A stretch of DNA of 64,000 nucleotides from Phyllobacteriaceae bacterium. GTDB taxonomy: Bacteria > Pseudomonadota > Alphaproteobacteria > Rhizobiales > Rhizobiaceae. The stretch spans positions 186,001 through 250,000 of the forward strand of contig JANSXT010000002.1 of NCBI GenBank assembly GCA_024742765.1, read 5' to 3'. This document shows, piece by piece, positions 1 to 9,068 of this stretch (positions are counted from its first letter, which is position 1; every line of letters starts with the position of its first letter). Position numbers and translations under genes: made by a program. The notes beneath the pieces are model-generated. The model searched no databases. It was given only the letters and a program-made list of their open reading frames with translations, and had not been told where the DNA came from.

Positions 1-235
1 CGGCGAAACGCTGGAGTGTGCGGGTGGACGGCGGAACACGGCCGCTTTCAAGCCGCGCAATGGCTGCCTGCGTGGTGCCCATCGCCTTGGCGATCTGTTC
101 TTGCGTCATCGAAGCCTGCATACGCGCCTCAATCATCGCCGCAGCAAGCGTGAACTCCTCTTCCAGCGCGTCATATTCGGCGCGAAACTCCGGGTCCTTG
201 GACCATTTGGCCTTCAACTCGCTCAGCTTGGTCAT
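1..235 (-). CDS. XRE-family antitoxin (HigA-like), 3' end outside window
   Basis: The visible 78 residues begin MTKLSELKAKW and carry a helix-turn-helix of the Cro/XRE type (about residues 43-70, with MTQEQIAKAMGTTQ and AAIARLESG). Such proteins bind the promoter of their own operon and neutralise the partner toxin. The start overlaps the toxin stop by four bases (ATGA, 232-235), the usual translational coupling in HigBA-type modules with toxin first. The gene runs off the left edge, so its C-terminus is unknown. The family call rests on the HTH and the toxin partner; the exact family name is an inference. Confidence 0.85.
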   Translation of the reverse strand, partial: MTKLSELKAKWSKDPEFRAEYDALEEEFTLAAAMIEARMQASMTQEQIAKAMGTTQAAIARLESGRVPPSTRTLQRFA

Positions 236-555
236 TTCACTTCACTCGCTCTTTCCAGCGCCAGCCGGATCTCGCTGCGCGGCGTCTTCTGGGTTTTCTT
301 TCGAAACACGCGAACGACAACAACACGCTTGGACCGGACCGTGACATAGATTGCACGCGCGATGCCGTCTCGGCCCTTCATGCGGATTTCCCACAGCCCG
401 CGTTCCAAGGGTTTGACATAAGGCTCGCGGACGTTGGGTAGGCCTTTCGCTTCGATCAACTCGGCAATCCAGACGAACTTGGCCCGCATATCGACAGGCA
501 ACGCCTCGAGCTCGTCGTCGACGCGGCGGTCAAGTGTTTCGACTGTCCATACCAT
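232..555 (-). CDS. RelE/HigB-type toxin (phage Gp49-like family)
   Basis: This is a 107-residue basic protein of the RelE/HigB-like, Gp49-like group, whose members are mRNA interferases acting at the ribosome. Recognisable parts are the LWEIRMKGRDGIAR beta-strand block and the VVRVFRKKTQKTP tail found in this family. The start at 555 is an ATG. A TTG eight codons upstream (579) is also in frame, but it lies inside a direct repeat that looks like the operator. The gene is followed with a 4-nt overlap by the XRE antitoxin. The pair sits directly behind ccmB, where ccmC would be expected in many relatives. Confidence 0.85.
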   Translation of the reverse strand: MVWTVETLDRRVDDELEALPVDMRAKFVWIAELIEAKGLPNVREPYVKPLERGLWEIRMKGRDGIARAIYVTVRSKRVVVVRVFRKKTQKTPRSEIRLALERASEVK

Positions 556-591
556 AACTGCAATATACCATTTTTGCAATATTTTGGACGT
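556..591 (-). promoter_or_regulatory. Probable autoregulatory operator/promoter of the toxin-antitoxin pair
   Basis: Two direct copies of TATTGCA (minus strand; 559-565 and 575-581 on the plus strand) lie 16 bp apart immediately upstream of the toxin ATG in an AT-rich stretch that also fills the gap to ccmB. Spaced repeats overlapping the start are typical operators for XRE antitoxins. The binding itself is inferred. Confidence 0.4.
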
Positions 592-1257
592 TCAATCCTG
601 CAGCCCTTTCAGCGCCAGCGCTGCTGCGAACGGGCCGAGAACGGCGAAGAACAGCGTCAGCGCGGCCAGGAATGTGAAGGGCTGGAGGAAGGGCGCGAAG
701 GTTTCGGTTGCGCCGAGCGTCGCCATCACGCCGAAGATCAGCACCGGAATCGTGAACGGCAGGATGATCACCGAGACCAGAAGCCCGCCGCGCGGCAGCG
801 AGACGGCGACGGCGGCGCCCGCCGCGCCGATGAAGGTGATCGCCGGTGTGCCCACCAGCAAGGTCAGCGCGGTGGCGCCGATCGCGGTCGCATCCATGTT
901 CAGCAAGAGCCCCAGAAGCGGCGTCACCAGAACGAGGGGCAATCCGGTCACCAGCCAGTGGGCGACGCATTTGGCGAACACCGTCAGCGCCAGCGGCGTC
1001 TCGTGCCGGGCGATCACCAGAAGGTCGAGCGCGCCATCCTCATGGTCGATCTGGAACAGCCGTTCGAGGCCCAAAAGCGAGGCGAGCAGCGCACCGGTCC
1101 ACAGGATCGCCGGGCCGATGCGTGCAAGCAAATTGAGATCCGGACCCATGGCGAACGGCGCGACCGTGACCACGGCGAGATAGAACAGGATGCCGATCAG
1201 CGCGCCGCCACCGGCGCGGACGCCCAGCCGCACATCGCGGACGATCAGCGCGATCAT
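592..1257 (-). CDS. ccmB: Haem exporter permease CcmB
   Basis: This 221-residue integral membrane protein matches the usual CcmB length and has about six hydrophobic segments. Typical stretches include LLGLERLFQIDHEDGALD and MATLGATETFAPFL. With CcmA and CcmC it forms the inner-membrane ABC complex that releases haem-loaded CcmE during cytochrome c maturation. The ATG overlaps the ccmA stop by four bases (1254-1257). The reading frame is intact to its own stop, so the neighbouring toxin-antitoxin pair has not truncated it. ccmC is not in the window. Confidence 0.95.
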   Translation of the reverse strand: MIALIVRDVRLGVRAGGGALIGILFYLAVVTVAPFAMGPDLNLLARIGPAILWTGALLASLLGLERLFQIDHEDGALDLLVIARHETPLALTVFAKCVAHWLVTGLPLVLVTPLLGLLLNMDATAIGATALTLLVGTPAITFIGAAGAAVAVSLPRGGLLVSVIILPFTIPVLIFGVMATLGATETFAPFLQPFTFLAALTLFFAVLGPFAAALALKGLQD

Positions 1258-1868
1258 TGATCGCCCCCGTCGGTGAAGCGCAATTTCTTCATGCCCGGCA
1301 CATCGATCGGCAGATGCGTTGCCGCGATGACGATGCCGCCGCCCGTGAGATGATCGGCGACGATGCTGGCAAAGGTCGCCTCGGCGCGCGCGTCCAGCCC
1401 CGATGTCGGCTCGTCCAGAAGCCAGACCGGCCGGTGATTGACGAACAGGCGAGCGATGGCGGCGCGGCGGCGCTGCCCGGTGGAGAGGTCCGAAAAGGGC
1501 ACGTCGATCGCATGTCTGAGGCCGACCCGTTCGAGTGCCTGTTCGGGCGTGGCTCCGCGCGCTTCCCCAAAGGCGCGCCAGAAGGCCAAATTCTCGCGCA
1601 CGGTCAGCGCCGGTTTCATCGCGTTCAGCGGCGACAGGAAATGTGCATGGGCGGCGATATCGGCGACGCCCCCCTGGGCATCGACCATCGTCGCGCGGCC
1701 GGCGGCAGGGCGCAGGAACCCCGCCAGAACCCGCAACAGCGTCGATTTGCCCGCGCCATTGGGCCCGGTGACCGCCATGCCCTGGCCGGCGGACAGCGCA
1801 AAGCCGATGCCTTCGAAGACCATCTCGTTGCCGCGCCGGGCGGCGAGCCCGTCCGCTACAAGCTTCAT
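1254..1868 (-). CDS. ccmA: Haem exporter ATP-binding protein CcmA
   Basis: This 204-residue ABC ATPase has a Walker A motif GPNGAGKST, a signature-like LSTGQRRR and a Walker B LLDEPTSGLDAR. The LSTGQ form and short length are characteristic of CcmA, the energy subunit of the CcmABCD haem-handling complex. The start at 1868 (MKLVADGL) gives the family length; the open frame extends upstream through 2057 but has no family similarity there. The gene is coupled to ccmB by an ATGA overlap and is divergent from acnA. Confidence 0.95.
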   Translation of the reverse strand: MKLVADGLAARRGNEMVFEGIGFALSAGQGMAVTGPNGAGKSTLLRVLAGFLRPAAGRATMVDAQGGVADIAAHAHFLSPLNAMKPALTVRENLAFWRAFGEARGATPEQALERVGLRHAIDVPFSDLSTGQRRRAAIARLFVNHRPVWLLDEPTSGLDARAEATFASIVADHLTGGGIVIAATHLPIDVPGMKKLRFTDGGDQ

Positions 1869-2105
1869 GGCGTTCCCCGTTTGCGCGCTGATTGGCACAC
1901 AATGGCCGCCGCGCGCAATCGCCGCCGCTTTTTGACGCGGCAGGTCTTTAAACCTGACAAATTTGTATTTATTCCAAATCCATAAGACCGCGAATTGCCG
2001 GCAAGGGCGGTTCGCCAACAATTCGCCGCCGGACGCCGGGGCCGCAAGGGTCGGCAAGGGCGGTGCCGGGCGCCAAAGCGCCGGGCCAACCGGAGGTCAG
2101 TGATC
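1869..2105. promoter_or_regulatory. Divergent intergenic region between ccmA and acnA
   Basis: This 237-bp gap must hold the promoters of both operons. It contains an AT-rich stretch (about 1945-1982) with a small CAGGT/ACCTG inverted repeat at 1941-1956. On the acnA side there is a clear Shine-Dalgarno sequence GGAGG at 2092-2096, nine bases before a GTG start. No confident -35/-10 pair could be assigned by eye. Confidence 0.4.
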
Positions 2106-4796
<2,691 letters not shown>

Positions 4797-4824
4797 GGGC
4801 ACGCTAACAGCACTGAATTGAACG

Positions 4825-4857
4825 AGCCCGCCGGTGGAAACATCGGCGGGCTTTCTT
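4825..4857 (+). terminator. Rho-independent terminator of acnA
   Basis: A nine-base-pair stem AGCCCGCCG/CGGCGGGCT (4825-4833 with 4844-4852) with a ten-base loop is followed by TTCTT, 28 bases after the acnA stop. Confidence 0.85.
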
Positions 4858-5082
4858 GTGGTTGGGTGAACAAGCCTGCTCCATTCGTTCGCCTTTAGTT
4901 AGCGGTCTTATGCGGCTGTTCAGAGTGCCGCATCGAGCCTAAGACGATCATTGACTATTGCTGTGTTCGCAAGAAACGCGGTGCAAGCTTCGATATGCTA
5001 CTATTGAGCTCTTTATCCGGCGAGCCATCATATCAAAAGCCAACATTGTTTCGATCGAAAGCCGATATGGTTTCAGTTGCTG
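4858..5082. other. AT-rich intergenic stretch after acnA
   Basis: Base composition drops visibly compared with acnA. No RNA gene, repeat or convincing promoter was seen. It leads into the low-GC gene that follows and appears to be part of the same foreign patch. Confidence 0.4.
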
Positions 5083-5778
5083 ATGCACAGCGTGAAAGAT
5101 TCTTCGAAACTGAAAGGAATAATCCCTGAAATGATACCCGAGTATCCGACCAAGGTGACAAGAATAGGCGCGATTTTAGCTTTGATGGCAACACTGGTTT
5201 GGGTGCAATGGCCGCTGGATTTTAATCGCTTAGGAGTTGGGCAATCTATCACCTTTTTGGCTGCGCTGATGACTTGGATTGGCATTGAGTGGGCAGACTG
5301 GCAAAATCATTATGGATATAACATAAACTCGCTTGATGAGGACGCGACAAAGGTAAATTATCTTATAGAGATATTGGATCGAAAAACATACTACCAACTT
5401 CGTTATGCTAACGTGGAAACATACATTAGAGTCGATGATTATAAGGGATTAGAGGAATTTTTGGCGTACTATGAGGCAGATTTATTTAAATTTCATAACA
5501 ATTCTATTCAGGATAGTTATGATAATGTTGAACGACTAGGTAGAATATTTATTCATAATTTATGGTCACTATACACTTCCGATGGACGAGGATGGGCCAC
5601 TTGGCGTCCGCGCAATGATGATTGGGTCGAAGACGAGATTTTTGAAAAGGTGATGTTGAAGATTGCTGGGCTAAATCGAGATGCCACAGCGGTCGCAGAC
5701 GCTTGGGAAGATTTTATCAAAGTTGCCAAGTCGGAATTACGCGGAAATTCTGTTGGATTAAACTTCTACAAATTGTGA
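5083..5778 (+). CDS. Unrecognised low-GC membrane protein
   Basis: This protein of about 231 residues matches no family I recognise. It has two hydrophobic segments near the N-terminus (about residues 25-43 and 51-68 from this start) separated by a short loop, then a roughly 160-residue soluble region rich in D, E, Y and W. This suggests a two-TM anchor with a cytoplasmic domain. Codon use is AT-rich (ttt, ata, tta, aat are common), unlike any neighbour, which indicates recent transfer. The start is uncertain: TTG 5077, ATG 5083, or ATG 5131, which is preceded by AAAGGAA. It is probably a real gene because the frame is long in AT-rich DNA. Confidence 0.6.
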   Translation: MHSVKDSSKLKGIIPEMIPEYPTKVTRIGAILALMATLVWVQWPLDFNRLGVGQSITFLAALMTWIGIEWADWQNHYGYNINSLDEDATKVNYLIEILDRKTYYQLRYANVETYIRVDDYKGLEEFLAYYEADLFKFHNNSIQDSYDNVERLGRIFIHNLWSLYTSDGRGWATWRPRNDDWVEDEIFEKVMLKIAGLNRDATAVADAWEDFIKVAKSELRGNSVGLNFYKL

Positions 5779-5979
5779 TTTCGTGTGTAAAATTCAGAGT
5801 TTTCTACGTCGAGTTACGAGCGTGTAACCGGAATAAAAGATTAGATTGTACAGATGTCATAGGTCGGATTTTCGAAATGTCGGCAAGTCATTTGGCTTCC
5901 GGTAAAAAATCAACAACGGAAGTGGTCGGGTCACTTGCCACGAAGTCGCAGAATCAGGCGCCGCAGCCAACCTTATCTT
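5779..5979. other. Intergenic, transition from AT-rich patch to repeat region
   Basis: The first 160 bases remain AT-rich and hold no gene. From about 5930 the sequence matches a second copy near 6280 (shared blocks CACTTGC and CGCAGAA), marking the start of a diverged duplication of roughly 110 bp around the first palindromic repeat. Confidence 0.4.
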
Positions 5980-6018
5980 CCGTCATCCCTGTGCTTGTCA
6001 CAGGGATCCATTCCTGAG
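5980..6018 (+). repeat. Palindromic repeat type A, copy 1
   Basis: A 39-nt element built on the inverted repeat CCCTGTG-CTTGT-CACAGGG and ending in GATCCATTCCTGAG. It is identical to 6329-6367 and to the reverse complement of 6839-6877. Confidence 0.9.
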
Positions 6019-6115
6019 GCGTCGACGGGTGGGTGATGACATGACACGCCCAGCGAATCCGTTTCGAACGGTGTTTCGAGTCGGATTTCGCCTCATAACC
6101 AGCGGAGAAACCTCC

Positions 6116-6150
6116 GGAATGGGTTCCGGGGACAAGCCCCGGAATGACGG
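6116..6150 (-). repeat. Palindromic repeat, GTCATTCCGG class
   Basis: The arms TTCCGGGG and CCCCGGAA flank ACAAG, with GTCATTCC at the minus-strand 5' end. Similar elements lie at 6995-7034, 7061-7096 and 8089-8119. Confidence 0.8.
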
Positions 6151-6328
6151 CGTGCGGGGTTATCGACGGGTGCTCAATGCGGAGGTTTCGCGGGGACGGT
6201 TCAATCCGCGAGCGCCGCGCCAGCGACACACACAATCGGAACCGATGACGGTGAGTACAGCGTGACAGCGCCGGATTTGGGCACTTGCTTCAAAGCCGCA
6301 GAACGAACTCCCAAGCCAACCCCATCTT

Positions 6329-6367
6329 CCGTCATCCCTGTGCTTGTCACAGGGATCCATTCCTGAG
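6329..6367 (+). repeat. Palindromic repeat type A, copy 2
   Basis: Identical over 39 nt to 5980-6018. Weaker similarity continues for about 30 bp upstream and 40 bp downstream, so the two copies lie in a longer diverged direct repeat. Confidence 0.9.
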
Positions 6368-6471
6368 GCGTCTACGAGCGGGCGGTGACCTCCAACGCCG
6401 AGCGAATCCGTTGTGATCGGGCATCCCGAGACCGGCTTTCAGCCTCGTCACGGATGGATAAGTCTCTGGAA

Positions 6472-6502
6472 TGGATCCTCGGCTCGGAGGCCGAGGATGA
6501 CG
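6472..6502 (-). repeat. Palindromic repeat type B, copy 1 (inverted)
   Basis: A 31-nt element with arms CCTCGGC / GCCGAGG. It is the exact reverse complement of 6937-6967 and 8030-8060. It sits 36 bp beyond the stop of the GIY-YIG gene. Confidence 0.9.
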
Positions 6503-6538
6503 AAGTGTGGGGCGATCGCCAGCTGCGCGGCATAGGCG

Positions 6539-6826
6539 CTACAGCAGCCACGGCCGCAGGTCGTTCCAGTCGGGATTAATCGCCTCGATCGCGTTGATCT
6601 TCCACTGACGCGGCCATTTCTTGATCGTCTTTTCGCGTGTGATGGCGCGTGTGACGAGGTCGTGTTCCTCGAACCAGACCAGACGCTTGCAACTGTACTT
6701 GGCCGTGAACTGCGAGCCGATCCCGTTTTCATGCTCCCACACGCGTTGAGCGAGATCGGATGTCACGCCCACATAGGGCGTGCCGCCTTTCTTGGATGCG
6801 AGCAAGTAGACGTAGCCCTTGCGCAT
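6539..6826 (-). CDS. Small single-domain GIY-YIG nuclease-family protein
   Basis: This 95-residue protein is almost entirely a GIY-YIG domain. The signature strands are GYVYLL (residues 4-9) and TPYVGVTSD (about 17-25), followed by the helix with the catalytic-type arginine (LAQRVWEHE). The later ITREKTIKKW segment carries the family glutamate. Members are putative endonucleases of unknown role that are common and often multicopy in alphaproteobacteria. The start at 6826 removes a non-conserved upstream extension that runs into a repeat. Inverted palindromes flank it: type A 13 bp upstream (6839-6877) and type B 36 bp downstream (6472-6502). No cognate partner gene is adjacent. Confidence 0.85.
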   Translation of the reverse strand: MRKGYVYLLASKKGGTPYVGVTSDLAQRVWEHENGIGSQFTAKYSCKRLVWFEEHDLVTRAITREKTIKKWPRQWKINAIEAINPDWNDLRPWLL

Positions 6827-6838
6827 ACTTGCGACGGT

Positions 6839-6877
6839 CTCAGGAATGGATCCCTGTGACAAGCACAGGGATGACGG
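6839..6877 (-). repeat. Palindromic repeat type A, copy 3 (inverted)
   Basis: The exact reverse complement of 5980-6018 and 6329-6367. It ends 13 bp from the GIY-YIG start codon, so the palindrome may fold in its 5' leader. Confidence 0.9.
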
Positions 6878-6936
6878 CACTGGTTTGGACTCTTGGAGCA
6901 AGGCCGCAGAATCAAGCACCCAGGCCATCTCCCCTC

Positions 6937-6967
6937 CGTCATCCTCGGCCTCCGAGCCGAGGATCCA
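6937..6967 (+). repeat. Palindromic repeat type B, copy 2
   Basis: A 31-nt element identical to 8030-8060 and to the reverse complement of 6472-6502. Confidence 0.9.
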
Positions 6968-6994
6968 TTCCGTTCCGTCGAAGGTGCGCTTTTT

Positions 6995-7034
6995 CCGTCA
7001 TTCCGGGGCGGCGCAACCGAACCCGGAATCCAGA
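6995..7034 (+). repeat. Palindromic repeat, GTCATTCCGG class (diverged)
   Basis: Starts CCGTCATTCCGGGG and closes with CCCGGAATCC. Less symmetric than the other copies. It is followed by GAGCCGAGGCGTC, which also follows the type B copy at 8030. Confidence 0.7.
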
Positions 7035-7060
7035 GCCGAGGCGTCGGCCATCACGCAACT

Positions 7061-7096
7061 GGATTCCGGATCATGCTGCGCATGTCCGGAATGACG
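7061..7096 (-). repeat. Palindromic repeat, GTCATTCCGG class
   Basis: The arms GGATTCCGGA and TCCGGAATGA flank an inner TGCTGCGCA segment; same class as 8089-8119. Confidence 0.75.
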
Positions 7097-7538
7097 TGGG
7101 TGAAACGCTCCGCCTCCCCCTTGAGGGGATGAGCCTGCGAACGGCGATTGGTCCAGCGAAGCCGGGCCAGAGCGCGTGGGGGTGACATCAAAAGCGCGCA
7201 GGTTGGCGACTCCCCCCACCCGGCTCTGACGCGCTGCGCGCGCCAGTCGCCGACCTCTCCTCAGGGGGGAGGTTGGGCGGCCGTCCTCAAAAAAAACTTA
7301 TCCAACCGCCTTCACCCTCCCCCATGCTCCCTCCACCGCGCCCATCGGAACGTCGGATGGCCACCACCTTCGGCGGACGCGGCGGTGGACCGGTTGGGTG
7401 AGGCGTGGTCGACCCTTGGTCGGCCGGAAGCCAACGATTTGGCTTTCGGAACGACGAACGCCCGGAGCGCAAGCGAAGGGCCGGGGTCACACATGGTAGC
7501 CTCACCTGGGCGATGAGCCCCCAAAGCGCGTTTGGCCC

Positions 7539-7561
7539 CGCAGCATCTGTGATGCTGCGGA
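7539..7561. repeat. Perfect 10-bp hairpin
   Basis: CCGCAGCATC and GATGCTGCGG flank a TGT loop. There is no T-run on either side, so it is unlikely to be a simple terminator. Confidence 0.7.
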
Positions 7562-7601
7562 AAGGTTCCAAACGCCACTTTTGAATCGCCTGCAAGCTTT
7601 C

Positions 7602-7624
7602 CGGATCGGCCAAGCCGATCCGGG
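7602..7624. repeat. Perfect 10-bp hairpin
   Basis: CCGGATCGGC and GCCGATCCGG flank CAA, 40 bp after the previous hairpin and with the same 10-3-10 geometry. Confidence 0.7.
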
Positions 7625-8029
7625 CGCAGGCGTGCGGAATGAAGGTGTGTGGTGTCCGTCCGCGCCTGTCCCTGGCCAGACCCGGCCGGCGGTCAGGACC
7701 GGACGGGGCCAGAGGATGGTTTCGTCATGTCGCGGGTCTGCGGCGGACCGAACTGATCCAGAGGTCACGGCAGGGCGCGAGCCTCGCGCCGGCGCCCCAC
7801 ATGACGATCACCGCAAGCCCGCCGGACGGGCGGTTTGGCGACCGCACATATACAAACTACGGATCGCGGCTCTTCAAACCGCCCGTTGTTCTCGTCTCTC
7901 TCGCGCTCACGCCAGTCTCGCTGGCGCGGGACGGCTGCGCGTGCGCGCCGAAAAGTCGGCGACGGCCAGTCGGCCTTGCGGGCTGCGCCCGAGATCAAAG
8001 GAAGGAAAGCCCGGCGCCAGCCCCGCACA

Positions 8030-8060
8030 CGTCATCCTCGGCCTCCGAGCCGAGGATCCA
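8030..8060 (+). repeat. Palindromic repeat type B, copy 3
   Basis: Identical over 31 nt to 6937-6967 and followed by the same GAGCCGAGGCGTC block seen after the repeat at 6995. Confidence 0.9.
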
Positions 8061-8088
8061 GAGCCGAGGCGTCCGCCACTTCACGCGC

Positions 8089-8119
8089 CGTCATTCCGGA
8101 ATCAAGTTCCGGAATGACG
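8089..8119 (+). repeat. Palindromic repeat, GTCATTCCGG class, near-perfect
   Basis: CGTCATTCCGGAA, then a short TCAAG centre, then TTCCGGAATGACG, a 13-bp perfect stem. Confidence 0.85.
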
Positions 8120-8199
8120 CACTAATGTGATGAGGTCGCACAGCCATGATGAAACGCCATGTCCACCTACCCCGCCCTTCGAGGCGCGCCGCCAATTCC

Positions 8200-8242
8200 C
8201 GTCATCCTGAGGTGCGAGCAGAGCGAGCCTCAAAGGGCGAGG
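8200..8242 (+). repeat. Palindromic repeat, GTCATCCTGAGG class
   Basis: Starts CGTCATCCTGAGG, has a GCGAGC-rich centre and closes with GAGCCTCAAAGGG. This class is widespread between genes in Hyphomicrobiales. Confidence 0.75.
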
Positions 8243-8411
8243 GGATTGGCACTTGCACCTCGATATGAGGCAAGCGGTCGGCCGCGCGGGCTTTCGCCGA
8301 GGAAGCAGGCGCCAACCCGACCCCGCCCGCCGCAATCGTGATCGCCTGGGCCGTTGATCGGGCAGCATCGGGCGTTAGCTCTCACGGTGACCCCAAAAGG
8401 AGGACCGATCG

Positions 8412-9062
8412 ATGACCCGCACCACGCTTGCCCTTGCCGCCGCCGCGAGCCTTTTCGCCACCGCCGCGTCCGCCGAGATCGTCGGCGAGAGCTTCACCTA
8501 CGAGGTCGCCGGCGAGACCTTCGAAGGCTATGTCGCCCGCAACACCAATGCGACCCCGCGCGGTTCGGTGATGCTGGTGCATGACTGGGACGGCATGACC
8601 AGCTATGAGATGCGCCGCGCCGACATGCTGGCCGCGCTCGGCTACACCGCGTTCGCGCTCGACGTCTATGGCGCCGACACCGACCCGCAATCGGTCGACG
8701 AGTACCGGGCGCTGTCCGGTGCGCTCTATGGCGATCGCGAGACGTTCCGCGCGCGGCTTCAGGGCTCGTTAGACGCGGCGGCCGCGGGCATCGAGGGCTG
8801 GACGGAAAACGTGGTCGTCGCCGGCTACTGCTTTGGCGGCGCGCCGGTGCTGCTGTTGCACGGCTCGGCCGACCCGGTGTCGGGCATGGCCGATCTGGCC
8901 GCGCTGCTCGACCAGTTGCAGAGCGCCGGCGTGCCGCATGCGGCACAGGTGTTTGGCGGGGCACGCCATTCCTTCACCGTGTTCGGCTCGGGCGATTATG
9001 ACCTTGCCGCCGACCGCGGCGCGTGGGACGCGTTCGAGGCGTTTCTGGCGGAAAACCTCTGA
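8412..9062 (+). CDS. Exported dienelactone hydrolase family protein with internal deletion
   Basis: This is a 216-residue alpha/beta hydrolase with a signal peptide (about residues 1-21, ending ATAASA). The triad residues of the dienelactone hydrolase family are all present: C140 in GYCFGG, D154 in HGSADP and H186 in GARHSFTVF. In ordinary members of this exported subfamily, about 35 residues separate the nucleophile motif from the LVLHG strand, including an SFHGGL segment. Here GYCFGGA runs straight into PVLLLHG. The loss is in frame and the rest is well preserved. A strong AAGGAGG (8397-8403) precedes the ATG. Whether the product folds is unclear. Confidence 0.85.
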   Translation: MTRTTLALAAAASLFATAASAEIVGESFTYEVAGETFEGYVARNTNATPRGSVMLVHDWDGMTSYEMRRADMLAALGYTAFALDVYGADTDPQSVDEYRALSGALYGDRETFRARLQGSLDAAAAGIEGWTENVVVAGYCFGGAPVLLLHGSADPVSGMADLAALLDQLQSAGVPHAAQVFGGARHSFTVFGSGDYDLAADRGAWDAFEAFLAENL

Positions 9063-9068
9063 GGGCGA

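Larger units (their letters stand above)
7098..8029. other. Repeat-rich intergenic region without a credible gene
   Basis: About 930 bp in which all open frames look like by-products of high GC. It contains remnants of further palindromes. One is an imperfect pair around 7109-7125 (CCCCCTTGAGGGG) and 7250-7280 (CTCCTCAGGGGGGAGG). Two are perfect hairpins, annotated separately. A block at 7440-7490 is of a kind common between genes in related bacteria. No tRNA or known small RNA was recognised. Confidence 0.5.

Noticed and set aside
7098-8029. Possible housekeeping RNA (SRP RNA, RNase P RNA or tmRNA)
   Set aside because: None of the conserved cores of these RNAs was found; only hairpins and repeat remnants are visible.
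5980-8242. Possible CRISPR array
   Set aside because: Copies are palindromic, irregularly spaced, in both orientations and of several families; there are no uniform spacers and no cas genes.
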